Positions 43,391 through 52,580 of a DNA stretch of 64,000 bases are shown piece by piece. The notes under the pieces were generated by a model. It did not search any database, had not been told where the DNA came from, and saw only the letters and a list, made by a program, of their open reading frames with translations. Position 1 is the stretch's first letter; each line of letters opens with the position of its first letter. Source of the DNA: Bacillota bacterium (GTDB lineage: Bacteria; Bacillota; Clostridia; Acetivibrionales; JANLFN01); the NCBI GenBank assembly GCA_023397675.1, contig JAEWTV010000056.1, positions 20,693-84,692 of the forward strand, in the 5' to 3' direction. A program made the translations under genes and the position numbers.

Positions 43391-44026
43391 GTGAGTATTT
43401 TTGATGATATATCACTTAATTTGCAGCAGGGTCGGGCAAAAAATGTTAAAGAACTGGTTCAAAAAGCCCTTGATGAAGGTATAGATGCAAAAGCAGTACT
43501 TGATGAAGGTCTTCTTGCAGGTATGAGCATTATCGGCCAAAAATTCAAGAATAATGAGGTCTATGTTCCCGATGTACTCATAGCAGCAAGGGCAATGAAT
43601 GCAGGTTCTGAGATTTTAAAGCCCATACTTACTCAAAGCGGTGTTACATCAAAAGGCAAGGTAGTACTTGGAACTGTAAAGGGCGATTTGCACGATATAG
43701 GCAAAAACCTGGTTAAAATGATGATGGAAGGTAAAGGTCTTGAGGTAATTGACCTTGGAATAGATGTATCAGCAGAAAAGTTTGTTACTACAGCGAAAGA
43801 AAATGGTGCCAATATAATAGCATGTTCTGCGCTTCTTACCACTACAATGGGAGAAATGAAGAATGTCGTTGAAGCTTCAAAAGCGGCTGGTCTTAGAGAC
43901 AGTATCAGAATAATGGTAGGTGGAGCTCCTGTGAGCGAAGGCTTCTGCAACCAAATCGGAGCCGATATTTATACACCCGATGCGGCAACCGCTGCTGATG
44001 TGGCAGCTCAAATATGTACAAAATAA
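43391..44026 (+). CDS. corrinoid protein of methyltransferase system (MtbC/MtmC-like)
   Basis: 211 residues from GTG 43391, with AAGGAGG eight bases upstream. A longer frame would overlap the divergent TVP38 gene and has no start signal. The N-terminal helical cap (residues 1-80, KALDEGIDAKAVLDEGLLAGM) precedes a Rossmann-like B12 domain; DLHDIGKN supplies the His that binds cobalt, and CSALLTTTMGEMKN and VGGAPVSEGF line the cofactor. It carries a methyl group between a methyl donor and an acceptor. The methyltransferase at 40389 and the RACo-like activator at 30551 are the likely partners. Confidence 0.93.
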   Translation: MSIFDDISLNLQQGRAKNVKELVQKALDEGIDAKAVLDEGLLAGMSIIGQKFKNNEVYVPDVLIAARAMNAGSEILKPILTQSGVTSKGKVVLGTVKGDLHDIGKNLVKMMMEGKGLEVIDLGIDVSAEKFVTTAKENGANIIACSALLTTTMGEMKNVVEASKAAGLRDSIRIMVGGAPVSEGFCNQIGADIYTPDAATAADVAAQICTK

Positions 44027-44050
44027 ATCATTAGTATTTATACATAATTA

Positions 44051-44084
44051 ATGGGATGTGCCTTAGCACACCCCATTTTTTTTT
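44051..44084 (+). terminator. terminator of the corrinoid protein gene
   Basis: ATGGGATGTGC (44051-44061) pairs with GCACACCCCAT (44066-44076) with one mismatch and is followed by nine Ts. Confidence 0.85.
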
Positions 44085-44113
44085 AATGATTATTCAAAAA
44101 TTCGCCAATTTAA

Positions 44114-45781
44114 TTATACTTCCATGATAATGGGCAGTATCATTGGCTTTCTTTTAGTTTTTTCATAAAGATAATCTCTAAGAGCATCTTTAATTATTCC
44201 ACGTTTTGCCGACCAATCATTCCTTCTCTTATCTTCTATCTTTAGCAGCGCCATCTTTGTAACTTCTCTTACCTGTTCCATAAGGTCTTCGGATTCCTTA
44301 ACATAAACAAATCCTCTTGAGATGATATCAGGTCCTGCAATAATTAAACCGCTTTCCTTCTCTGCCGTGATAGCAACAATAATAAGACCATCCTGTGAAA
44401 GGTGCTTTCTGTCCCTTAATACCACATTGCCTACATCACCGACACCAAGTCCGTCAACAAGTACACGTCCCGCAACTACACTACCATTGATTTTTGCACT
44501 GTCGGAAGTTAATTCGAGAACTCTTCCGATATCCATGATAAAAATATTATCCATGGACATTCCCAAAGAATGGGCAAGGTTCGCATGCTGCTGCAGATGT
44601 CTGTATTCACCGTGTACCGGCATGAAATATTTGGGTTTGATAAGGCTGTGAATAAGCTTAATCTCCTCCTGACAGGCATGACCCGATACGTGTACGTCCG
44701 CAAGAGCTTCGTATATAACGTCTGCTCCTTTTTTGAAAAGTTCATCAATGACCCTGGATATGAACTTTTCATTTCCAGGTATAGGATTTGCAGAAATTAT
44801 TACAAGGTCCCCCGGAACTATTTCAACCTTCTTATGTTCAGATGCAGCCATTCTTGAAAGTGCTGACATGGGTTCACCCTGACTGCCTGTTGTAATAATT
44901 ACAAGTCTTTCTGACGGATATTTATCTATTAGGTCAATATCTATAAGAACGCCTTCAGGTATATTCATATAACCAAGCTCAAGCGCAACATTTACAACAT
45001 TGATCATGCTTCTTCCGCAAATGGCAACCTTTCTGCCAAATTTGACTGCAGCATTGATTACCTGCTGAACCCTATGAACATTGGAAGCAAATGTAGCTAC
45101 CAAAATTCGCCCCTTTGCATCCATAAATATCTCTTCAAAGGTTTCTCCAACTGTCCTTTCAGACATTGTATACCCTTCTCTTTCAACATTTGTGCTGTCG
45201 CACATTAAAAGAAGCACACCCTTCTTGCCAAGCTCAGCAAGGCGGGCTAAATCCATAGCTTTACCTTCAATAGGAGTATAATCTATCTTGAAATCAGATG
45301 TATGAACTATGACTCCAATAGGAGTGCTTATAGCCAATGCAACTGAATCTGCAATACTATGTGTTGACCTTATAAATTCAACCTTAAATACTCCCAGCTC
45401 AATAGTCTGGCTTTCTTCTACTGTCTGCAAATCAACACTTGAAAGCATTCCATGCTCTTCAAGCTTATATTTCAGCAGTCCAAGAGTGAGACGCGTACCG
45501 AATACAGGTACATTTATATCCTTTAATACATACGGCAGACCTCCAATATGGTCTTCATGTCCGTGTGTAAGAACAATGCCTCTTACTTTTTCCTTGTTCT
45601 TTACAAGATAAGTTACGTCAGGTATAACAAGATCAATACCCAGCATTTCATCCTCAGGGAATGCAAGTCCACAGTCAACTACTATTATGTCTTCACCATA
45701 TTCAAAGGCAGTAATATTTTTGCCTATTTCATGAAGCCCCCCAAGAGGAATTATCTTTAGTTTCTTTTTATTCTTTGCCAC
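44114..45781 (-). CDS. rnj: ribonuclease J
   Basis: Endo- and 5'-exoribonuclease of mRNA decay and rRNA maturation in Firmicutes. 555 residues. Metallo-beta-lactamase motifs THGHEDHIGG near residue 75, a beta-CASP domain (CDSTNVEREGYT), and the RNase J-specific GDLVIISANPIPGNEK with VSGHACQEE are in order. It may also process the cleaved glmS transcript, because RNase J is known to degrade the product of the glmS ribozyme in Bacillus. Single gene. Confidence 0.96.
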   Translation of the reverse strand: MAKNKKKLKIIPLGGLHEIGKNITAFEYGEDIIVVDCGLAFPEDEMLGIDLVIPDVTYLVKNKEKVRGIVLTHGHEDHIGGLPYVLKDINVPVFGTRLTLGLLKYKLEEHGMLSSVDLQTVEESQTIELGVFKVEFIRSTHSIADSVALAISTPIGVIVHTSDFKIDYTPIEGKAMDLARLAELGKKGVLLLMCDSTNVEREGYTMSERTVGETFEEIFMDAKGRILVATFASNVHRVQQVINAAVKFGRKVAICGRSMINVVNVALELGYMNIPEGVLIDIDLIDKYPSERLVIITTGSQGEPMSALSRMAASEHKKVEIVPGDLVIISANPIPGNEKFISRVIDELFKKGADVIYEALADVHVSGHACQEEIKLIHSLIKPKYFMPVHGEYRHLQQHANLAHSLGMSMDNIFIMDIGRVLELTSDSAKINGSVVAGRVLVDGLGVGDVGNVVLRDRKHLSQDGLIIVAITAEKESGLIIAGPDIISRGFVYVKESEDLMEQVREVTKMALLKIEDKRRNDWSAKRGIIKDALRDYLYEKTKRKPMILPIIMEV

Positions 45782-45877
45782 TACTTAACCTCCATTTTAA
45801 AACTGGTATAACTAGCTATAACTTATATATTATAGCACATTTCCAATTAACATAACAAAATATTGTTTATAACAACA

Positions 45878-47098
45878 CTATAACCCGAGACTTTCTTTTA
45901 TGTTCACAGGCTTCCAGCCAGAATTCCTGCTTTCATCCAGGATATATTCGTAAAGGTCCTTGGTTTGCCGGGAAATTATATTCCAGTTATAGATATCGTT
46001 TACTTTCTTTAATGCGTTTCTTTTCATTGTTTCGGCAACTTCAGGGTTAAAAAGTATTCCCAATATGCAGTCGGCAAGTGAATTGGAATTCCCGGTATAA
46101 GCCTTCATTCCGTCAACCCCGTGATTCACTATTTCACCCAGGCCTCCAGTATCCGAAACAACAACAGGTACATCAGCAAGCATTCCTTCAAGTGCAACTA
46201 TGCCAAAAGGCTCATATAAGCTTGGAAAAACAGCAATATCCGCACACTTATAAAGTTTTAACAACTCCTTGTCGCCTATATACCCTGTAAAATATATTTT
46301 ATCCAGTACATTCATTGAAGCCGCTTTCCCTCTAAGATAATCCATCTGGGGACCTTTTCCGGAAATAACAAATTTAACATCATTATATTGGCTTGAAATC
46401 TTAGGAATTGCATCCACTAATACCTGTACACCTTTTTCGTGCACCAGCCTCCCGACAAAAAAAACAATCTTTTCATTGTCGGTAGCAAATGTTCTTCTGA
46501 AATTCATGTCTCTTTCATAGCCGTTGAATTTACCTACATCAACCCCATTCGGTATTACCCATAACTTATTTGACGGAAGCTGAAAAATCCTTGTTACCTC
46601 ATCCCTCATGTAGGAACTGTTTACTATTACCTTCCACGATTCGTAACACAGCATCCACTCTATACTGTTAATATACCTTTGAACTTCGTTATGTATTCCC
46701 GAATTCCTTCCATATTCAGTTGCATGGATGGTGGCAACCAAAGGTATAGTATAAGAATGCTTCAAGGTTTTTGCCGCAAAGGCTACTATCCAATCATGGG
46801 CATGTATCAGATCAAAGGCTCCAAGTTGGTTAAACAGTCTTGTTGCATGTTCTATAAGGGCGTAATTCAACTGCAAAACCCAGTCAATAAAATTATTGGC
46901 TTGTATATCAGATGTATGAACTCTATGCACATAAACATTTTTGTCTTTTTCAATTTCGTTAGAGCCAGGTTCCCAGCATGTAACAACATGAACCTCGCTT
47001 CCATTTTCTCCGAGCTTTTGTGCGAGATCATATACAACTCTTGAAATACCTCCAACAATTCTAGGAGGATACTCCCAGGTAAGCATAAGTATGCGCAT
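45878..47098 (-). CDS. GT4-family glycosyltransferase
   Basis: 406 residues from ATG 47098 (MRILMLTWEYPP) with AAAGGAG upstream; an earlier ATG overlaps that site. The two Rossmann-like halves are clear: GGISRVVYDLAQKLG at the start and the donor half FVGRLVHEKGVQVLVDA, FPSLYEPFGIVALEGM, the E-x7-E motif. It resembles glycogen/alpha-glucan synthases of GT4. Divergent across a 557-base gap are a DUF4912 gene and a GH57 gene, a set often seen around alpha-glucan metabolism, so glycogen-like polymer synthesis is a reasonable guess. Confidence 0.88.
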   Translation of the reverse strand: MRILMLTWEYPPRIVGGISRVVYDLAQKLGENGSEVHVVTCWEPGSNEIEKDKNVYVHRVHTSDIQANNFIDWVLQLNYALIEHATRLFNQLGAFDLIHAHDWIVAFAAKTLKHSYTIPLVATIHATEYGRNSGIHNEVQRYINSIEWMLCYESWKVIVNSSYMRDEVTRIFQLPSNKLWVIPNGVDVGKFNGYERDMNFRRTFATDNEKIVFFVGRLVHEKGVQVLVDAIPKISSQYNDVKFVISGKGPQMDYLRGKAASMNVLDKIYFTGYIGDKELLKLYKCADIAVFPSLYEPFGIVALEGMLADVPVVVSDTGGLGEIVNHGVDGMKAYTGNSNSLADCILGILFNPEVAETMKRNALKKVNDIYNWNIISRQTKDLYEYILDESRNSGWKPVNIKESLGL

Positions 47099-47655
47099 AA
47101 ATACTCCTTTCAAACTAAAGCTGCAAATTAAAAATATATATCAAACTTTTTATAATATTATTTCAATATATTAAGAGGACAAATATATTGTAACTTCTTT
47201 TCATAGTTATTATTATCAATATTACATGAAGATATTTTATCACTTTAATAGTAATTTGTATCAAAAAAATAAAACTACTGCATAAATAGTTCTTTTATTG
47301 ATGAAAAACATCAATAAAAATCATACATCCTGTTAAGTATCCCAGTTATTTATTCCTTTTCAAGCAAATATATTTTTCTTCAAACAATACAAAATTCCTT
47401 CTTTTTTTGTCTAATTTTATGTAAAATAAATATAGAAGAATGTTTTAACTTATTATTTAGGGTAGAAATTAATAAATATAGGTAACACTATAATTTTCTG
47501 AACATATAAAATAAATTTTAGTAATATGTACATCATAAACTTATAGCGATGCATAAATATCCGCCTCGTTGAAACGTGCATAAGGCAAGAAAAATTTTCT
47601 ACAGCGAAAGTTTTCTACTGATGCGTTATAAAAAGTTATATGGAGGATTACTTTA
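47099..47655. other. divergent intergenic region, AT-rich
   Basis: 557 bases between the GT4 gene and the DUF4912 gene. No coding frame found. It contains a perfect hairpin TTTTATTGATG-AAAAA-CATCAATAAAA at 47293-47319 and a duplicated TTTTCTAC near 47600. It should hold both promoters, but no -35/-10 pair stands out. Confidence 0.5.
47293..47319. other. perfect 11-bp inverted repeat
   Basis: TTTTATTGATG (47293-47303) and CATCAATAAAA (47309-47319), five A between. Between divergent genes it cannot be a terminator of either, so it may be a protein-binding site. Confidence 0.35.
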
Positions 47656-48585
47656 ATGCCTGACGAAGATTTCAAAACCCCTAATAAACAGTTAACAAGC
47701 TTTGATGATAGCAGGCTTGTATTAATGGTCAAAGATCCTCGTTGTTTATATGCATACTGGGATATCTCAAATGATATTAAGGAGAAATTGGTACAAGAGT
47801 TTGGTGATAATGTTTGGCAAAAATCAGCTGCTGCTTTAAAGATTACCAATGTATCCCGTAACTCTAGCTTTATTATAAATGTAAGCGATGCTGCGGATAG
47901 TACATATATTAATGTGACTAACTCCTGCAGTCTCTACTGTGTTGAATTGGGAAGATTGAATTCAGATAACTCTTTTATAAGTATTTTAAAATCCAATTAT
48001 GTTGTTACACCTACCGATAACATAAGTTCAAATTCGGCCGCCTTTTTCGTTGATTATATGACAATGAATGAAGATTGGCAGTTTGCGTTACTGGAAAATT
48101 CATATAACTATTATTTTCAGGATCAATTAATTGATCTATTGGGTATAAGTTCAGCTCAGTTAACAGGAAACTTCAATAATATCTTAGGTTTAAGTTCATT
48201 CCAACTAATAAAAATTTCAGGTTTAAGTTCAGAGCAGTTTATGGGGAACTTCAATAATATTTTTGGTTTAAGTTCTGAGCAGCTGATATGTAACTTCAAT
48301 AATATTTTTGGCTTAAGTTCTGAGCAGTTGATAGGTAACTTCAATAATATTTTTGGCTTAAGTTCTGAACAGCTGATAGGTAACTTCAATAATATTTTTG
48401 GTTTAAGTTCTGAGCAGTTGATAGGAAATTTTAATAATATTTCAGGTTTAAGTTCGGAACAACTGCTAGGAAAATCTAATAATATTTCAGGTTTAAGTTC
48501 CGAACAGTTAGCAGAAAATAAAAGAGATTATACAAGTATAAGCTCATACAGTTACTTTACGGAGGATGGTAAATATTTTGAATAA
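47656..48585 (+). CDS. DUF4912 protein with C-terminal 15-residue tandem repeats
   Basis: 309 residues. The first 140 are a DUF4912 domain (LVLMVKDPRCLYAYWDIS is its hallmark; Asp/Tyr/Trp recur). From residue 163 come nine copies of a 15-residue unit GLSSEQLIGNFNNIF: seven full, one shortened to 11 and a partial last copy. A short Ser/Tyr-rich tail follows. The repeats are almost identical at DNA level, so copy number can change. DUF4912 usually sits beside GH57 alpha-glucan enzymes, as here, and may bind glycan. TGGAGG precedes the ATG. The 3' end overlaps the GH57 start. Confidence 0.85.
   Translation: MPDEDFKTPNKQLTSFDDSRLVLMVKDPRCLYAYWDISNDIKEKLVQEFGDNVWQKSAAALKITNVSRNSSFIINVSDAADSTYINVTNSCSLYCVELGRLNSDNSFISILKSNYVVTPTDNISSNSAAFFVDYMTMNEDWQFALLENSYNYYFQDQLIDLLGISSAQLTGNFNNILGLSSFQLIKISGLSSEQFMGNFNNIFGLSSEQLICNFNNIFGLSSEQLIGNFNNIFGLSSEQLIGNFNNIFGLSSEQLIGNFNNISGLSSEQLLGKSNNISGLSSEQLAENKRDYTSISSYSYFTEDGKYFE
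48142..48510 (+). repeat. 45-bp tandem coding repeats inside the DUF4912 gene
   Basis: Nine in-frame units beginning GGTTTAAGTTC or close variants, each 45 bases except the second (33 bases) and a partial last one. Units 4 to 7 differ at only a few bases, which indicates recent expansion. It resembles a CRISPR array only in periodicity. Confidence 0.85.
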
Positions 48586-50164
48586 AGGTTATGTGGCATT
48601 AGTTCTTCATGCACATCTGCCATTTGTACGGCATCCCGACAGTGATGGTTTTATAGAGGAAAGGTGGCTTTTTGAAGCCATATCCGAAAGCTATATACCC
48701 TTGCTTCAAAAATTTCAAAAACTGATTTCAGAGGGAATCGAATTTAAAATAACAATGTCACTTACCCCCACTCTCCTTTCAATGCTTTCAGATAAGGTTC
48801 TTCAGGATAAATATATAAAGTATCTGGAACAGCTTATAGAGCTTACAGAAAAAGAAACGACCAGGACAAAGGCTGAGCCTGAATTCAACAGACTTGCAGT
48901 TATGTATAATGAGAAATACAAGTCAGATTTGTATTTCTTCAGAGAACAATATAAATGCAATATTATAACTGCCTTCAAGGAGCTACAGGATCGCGGAAAC
49001 CTTGAAATAATAGCGTGCGCTGCAACCCATGCTTTTCTCCCCTTATTGACTGTCAATCCCCAATCAATAGAAGCACAAATCAATATTGGGGTTTCAATTT
49101 ACAAAAGGCTTTTCAATACAGACCCCAAGGGTATGTGGCTTCCCGAATGCGGTTATACAGTACATATAGAAAGCTCTCTAAGGAACAATGGCATTAAGTA
49201 TATAATTACCGAATCCCATGGGGTTTTATATGCAGACCCCAGACCCGTATTCGCTACATATGCTCCCATTATCTCACCAAACGGCACTGTATTATTCGGA
49301 AGAGATATCGAGTCTTCCAGGCAAGTTTGGAGCGCTGCTGATGGCTACCCTGGAGATGTAGACTACAGGGAATTTTATCGTGATATCGGATATGAGCTGG
49401 ATTATGATTATTTGTCCCAATACATGCCGTTCGACGGCACTCGTATAAGTACAGGCGTAAAGTATTACCGTATAACAGGGAAAACACCAAATAAAACGGT
49501 TTACGTACCCGAATGGGCAAAAAGCAAGGTTGAAATGCATTCAACGGATTTTATCCTGAAAAGATGTAAACAAATTGAAAATTTCTATAAAGAAACAAAT
49601 CGACCTGCATTAATTGTTTGCCCTTATGATGCTGAATTATTCGGACACTGGTGGTTTGAAGGACCCGACTGGATTTATGCTCTGCTTAAAAAAGTGGCTG
49701 GCGAGGAGATTTTAGAGTTCATAACACTAAATGAGTATTTAGTAAACAATCCAGTTATACAGGTTTCAAAACCCTGCGAATCCACCTGGGGAGAAAAGGG
49801 ATACAATGAGGTTTGGTTAAACAAATCTAACGATTGGATTTATAAGCACCTTCATAAAGCAGGAAGCAGAATGACTGAGCTGGCTTCAAAGAATCCTGAT
49901 GCAGAAGGGATTGTAAAATCAGCTTTAAATCAAGCTACAAGGGAACTGCTGCTTGCCCAAAGCAGTGACTGGGCTTTTATTATAAAAACGGGTACAATGG
50001 TCCAATATGCCGAAAGACGTATTAAGGAGCACATTTCAAACTTTACTAAGCTTTACAGCGGTATTATTACTAATAATATTGATAGTGAATGGTTATCTGA
50101 TCTGGAATACAGAAATAACATCTTTCCAGATATAGATTATAAAATTTTTGGAAAATCAAATTAA
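48578..50164 (+). CDS. GH57 glycoside hydrolase (DUF1957), 1,4-alpha-glucan branching enzyme-like
   Basis: About 528 residues from TTG 48578, which is 12 bases after GGAGG; an ATG at 48566 abuts that ribosome site with no spacing, so either could serve. N-terminal VALVLHAHLPFVRHP is the GH57 metal or substrate His motif; GMWLPECGYTVHIE holds the catalytic Glu, and CPYDAELFGHWWFEGPDWI the acid Asp. A DUF1957 C-terminal domain follows. Related enzymes branch alpha-glucan. The start overlaps the DUF4912 stop, so the genes are coupled; with the divergent GT4 gene they form a plausible glycogen-type module. Confidence 0.9.
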   Translation: MNKGYVALVLHAHLPFVRHPDSDGFIEERWLFEAISESYIPLLQKFQKLISEGIEFKITMSLTPTLLSMLSDKVLQDKYIKYLEQLIELTEKETTRTKAEPEFNRLAVMYNEKYKSDLYFFREQYKCNIITAFKELQDRGNLEIIACAATHAFLPLLTVNPQSIEAQINIGVSIYKRLFNTDPKGMWLPECGYTVHIESSLRNNGIKYIITESHGVLYADPRPVFATYAPIISPNGTVLFGRDIESSRQVWSAADGYPGDVDYREFYRDIGYELDYDYLSQYMPFDGTRISTGVKYYRITGKTPNKTVYVPEWAKSKVEMHSTDFILKRCKQIENFYKETNRPALIVCPYDAELFGHWWFEGPDWIYALLKKVAGEEILEFITLNEYLVNNPVIQVSKPCESTWGEKGYNEVWLNKSNDWIYKHLHKAGSRMTELASKNPDAEGIVKSALNQATRELLLAQSSDWAFIIKTGTMVQYAERRIKEHISNFTKLYSGIITNNIDSEWLSDLEYRNNIFPDIDYKIFGKSN

Positions 50165-50279
50165 AATAGGTCTATCCTCATATTGACATTGCTTTTTTTG
50201 ACAAGTATAATGATAATTACTTAATAAAAGAATTAATACTCTCTTTTGTTTGCCCGGATAACAAACAACCAAGAAAGAT

Positions 50280-50304
50280 ATAAGGTTCCTAATCGGAACC
50301 TTAT
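50280..50304 (+). terminator. terminator of the GH57 gene
   Basis: ATAAGGTTCC (50280-50289) pairs perfectly with GGAACCTTAT (50295-50304), followed by ATTTATTTAT. It lies about 115 bases after the GH57 stop. Confidence 0.75.
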
Positions 50305-50400
50305 ATTTATTTATATCTCATTTTTTCCTGCCATAAATTTCACGTTTATTTATACTTATAACTGCAGATTATATTAACATTAATTAAAGGAGGAATTACA

Positions 50401-50541
50401 ATGGTTGTTCATCCATTCAGAAAAAAGACGGCAGCAAGATGTCCTGTCTGCGACTCAAAAATGTACATAGTCTACTGGCATAACAGTACGCAAAGCTTAA
50501 TGTGTATGAACTGCCACTTTGGCTTTAACTATCGAAGCTAA
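50401..50541 (+). CDS. 46-residue zinc-ribbon protein
   Basis: A complete small gene: AAAGGAGG with seven-base spacing, ATG 50401, TAA at 50539-50541. It reads MVVHPFRKKTAARCPVCDSK with CPVC at residues 14-17, then CMNCHFGFNYRS at the end; the two CX2C pairs make a zinc ribbon. Basic N-terminus, no membrane segment. Unknown function; could be a nucleic-acid or protein-binding tag. Own ribosome site and clear stop make it credible. Confidence 0.75.
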   Translation: MVVHPFRKKTAARCPVCDSKMYIVYWHNSTQSLMCMNCHFGFNYRS

Positions 50542-50553
50542 TACTTTTTTTAA

Positions 50554-50964
50554 TTAATCTATTTCAAACTCAACATACAGCTTGTCGATATCAGATTTAG
50601 CCTTAACCATTTCAACAGGGTTCTCTGATTTCAGGTTACTCATTTCTTCTTCATTCTTAGGAACAACAAGTTCTATAATATGTGCTCTGCCATATTCCTT
50701 ATCAGTATTTACTACTGTAATCCATTGCTTCAATATATCTTTCAAGTTGATACAGCCTCTTTTACCGGAAAAAGAGTAGACATTATCGTATAGTATATCC
50801 CCATACATATATACATCCTTCCCTGCCCTTACAAGGTTAGCGGACGTATGAAACTCGCACGAGGCAAGAATAGCGGAAAGCACTTCATTCTGCTCTTTAA
50901 AAGATAGGTCTGATAATATTTCTTCTATTTGCTTGCTTTTTTCCTCTATCAATTTATGGTTCAT
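50554..50964 (-). CDS. hypothetical protein, 136 residues
   Basis: Soluble protein: helical N-terminus (MNHKLIEEKSKQIEEILSDL), a middle beta region (GKDVYMYGDILYDNVYSF) and an acidic end KLYVEFEID. GGAGG precedes the ATG. Convergent with the small zinc-ribbon gene, 12 bases apart. No domain recognised. Confidence 0.6.
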   Translation of the reverse strand: MNHKLIEEKSKQIEEILSDLSFKEQNEVLSAILASCEFHTSANLVRAGKDVYMYGDILYDNVYSFSGKRGCINLKDILKQWITVVNTDKEYGRAHIIELVVPKNEEEMSNLKSENPVEMVKAKSDIDKLYVEFEID

Positions 50965-51070
50965 AATTTATGCCTCCATAACCAGATATATATATTATAC
51001 TTATACAGCAAGGACTTTACAAATTTATAATCTAAGTTTCTGAAAATTAAAAAGCCGCTTAAAACAAATG

Positions 51071-51090
51071 AACCTTGAGATTGTCTCAAG
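51071..51090 (-). terminator. weak terminator-like hairpin
   Basis: CCTTGAGA pairs with TCTCAAGG around a three-base loop, near 51072-51090. The minus-strand tail TTCATTTGTTTT is only T-rich, so strength is uncertain. It lies 30 bases after the DUF6054 gene stop. Confidence 0.5.
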
Positions 51091-51119
51091 GCTTAATGCT
51101 GTATTAATAAAGGTCCTAC

Positions 51120-51461
51120 TCATCCCTGTACATAGTTTTCTATAACAGTACTCAAAGTTTCAAGGAAGGTTTCTTCCCCAACCGTGTTAATTTTAAAGAA
51201 AACCGCCCGGCTTCCCCCAGAACTGATGGCAGTAAGAAAAAGCTCCTCGCCATTACCTGCCAAAGTCATATTAAGGCTTACCCTATTCCCTCCAAATGCA
51301 CTGTATCTTTCATAAACTCGTACTGCAAGCCGAATTCCGTTGGATTCATAATCGCTCCCATCTTCACGGCTGGCAGATAAACTTCCGTTTAATATCGCAT
51401 CATCACATAATTTTAAGATCTCTTCAAAGCTGCCTTTCAATCTGCGTTCATATTTAGCCAT
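51120..51461 (-). CDS. DUF6054-family protein
   Basis: 113 residues from ATG 51461 (MAKYERRLKG) with GGGGGAAGG upstream. The conserved run (SASREDGSDYESNGIRLAVR, VYERYSAFGGNRVSLNMTL, ISSGGSRAVFFKIN) matches DUF6054 proteins of clostridia by memory. Soluble alpha/beta, function unknown. Confidence 0.7.
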   Translation of the reverse strand: MAKYERRLKGSFEEILKLCDDAILNGSLSASREDGSDYESNGIRLAVRVYERYSAFGGNRVSLNMTLAGNGEELFLTAISSGGSRAVFFKINTVGEETFLETLSTVIENYVQG

Positions 51462-51531
51462 AACCTTCCCCCTGCCCATATTATATACAATTTATCATTA
51501 GCCTGATTTTTAAGTGCTATAGAAAAATTAA

Positions 51532-52191
51532 CTAATCCAACTCAGGAAAAATAACTGCAGACTCCCTTACCCATATGGTTTTTCCGCCAGGACATTCCAT
51601 TTTGACATAGCCGTCTCTCTTCTCTTCAATTCTGCCATGATCTATAATTCCAGCATTATAAGGCTTAACCATCCCAATAGCATCAAAGCTTTCCGTTTCA
51701 TATATAGCTTCACCTTTTTTTACTTTTACGTCACTTTGAACCTTATTTATTTTATCCTTTGTATACGCAACGGTATCAGCTTCTTTGATCCATCCCTTAT
51801 AATTCATCGGAGAATCATAAACGGGTATACTTACATATAGCCATGCCACATTGTTCACACTGGCTGTATCTAGTATATCAATTACTGTATTCTCCAAAAT
51901 CGGTCTGAATTTTATTGAGTTATCAATTGGTAAAGCAAGCAAATTGCACTGCTTTTCAACAAATTTTCTGCTGCTTTTATTTTGTATATAAATTATAGGT
52001 AGTGAACTTAACTCAAGTTCATTGTTTTGCAATTCATTGATTTTGCTGTCTTTCTCTTTCAATTTATTTTCAAGTTGTGTAATTGTGTTCTTAAGCTTTT
52101 CATTCTCATTTTTTATTGCTTGGCTGTCATTTGAACATCCACTAAGCAATATACATGAAATTAGTATGAATGAAAGGATTATTCTTTTCAT
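51532..52191 (-). CDS. lipoprotein with coiled coil and SH3-like end
   Basis: 219 residues. Lipobox LSGC at residues 16-19 after a hydrophobic signal. Residues about 25-60 form a heptad-rich coiled coil (NEKLKNTITQLENKLKEKD). The C-terminal 140 residues are beta-rich; the WIKEADT and VREGESA-type segments resemble bacterial SH3 (SLAP) domains that bind wall. Probably tethered on the outer face of the membrane. Role unknown. Upstream on the same strand are two uncharacterised membrane protein genes. Confidence 0.7.
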   Translation of the reverse strand: MKRIILSFILISCILLSGCSNDSQAIKNENEKLKNTITQLENKLKEKDSKINELQNNELELSSLPIIYIQNKSSRKFVEKQCNLLALPIDNSIKFRPILENTVIDILDTASVNNVAWLYVSIPVYDSPMNYKGWIKEADTVAYTKDKINKVQSDVKVKKGEAIYETESFDAIGMVKPYNAGIIDHGRIEEKRDGYVKMECPGGKTIWVRESAVIFPELD

Positions 52192-52230
52192 TTATGGTTC
52201 CCCCAACAATACATAACCCTTGTACCAAAC

Positions 52231-52566
52231 TCAATGACCAAACTTCGATAAAATGTAAATCATTAACCCAATACAGGTTAAAACCAGCCAGAATATGGCT
52301 ATGTTTTTAATTATATTAATATTCTTATCAACTCTTCGAAGCATTTTATAGGTTCTAATGGCTATGAACTCATCTATTTGTTCTTTAGTGAAATCTTCAG
52401 GAATAATCCTTGTATAATTATAATCCTCATTTAAAGTATCATCTGGATCTACAATTGTATATGTCTTATCTTTAATAGAACGATATTCTTCTTTGCTTAT
52501 CCGTTCCCTGTCACACATCTCATCTCTGATAAAATCTTCTTTAGTTTGCTTAACAACGTTGGACAT
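52231..52566 (-). CDS. tail-anchored protein of unknown function
   Basis: 111 residues. Mostly polar, then a single C-terminal hydrophobic helix (about 87-108, NIAIFWLVLTCIGLMIYIL). DPDDTLNEDYNYTRIIP precedes a charged amphipathic segment. The ribosome site is GGGGG before the ATG. It lies 15 bases after the stop of the next membrane protein gene, probably the same transcript. No recognised family. Confidence 0.6.
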   Translation of the reverse strand: MSNVVKQTKEDFIRDEMCDRERISKEEYRSIKDKTYTIVDPDDTLNEDYNYTRIIPEDFTKEQIDEFIAIRTYKMLRRVDKNINIIKNIAIFWLVLTCIGLMIYILSKFGH

Positions 52567-52580
52567 AGCTACCCCCTAAA

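Noticed and set aside
48156..48389. Antisense protein across the 45-bp repeats
   Set aside because: It is a shadow of the coding repeats, and no ribosome site or homology supports it.
48142..48510. CRISPR-like spaced repeats
   Set aside because: Units are contiguous 45-bp coding repeats in frame with the DUF4912 gene, with no variable spacers.
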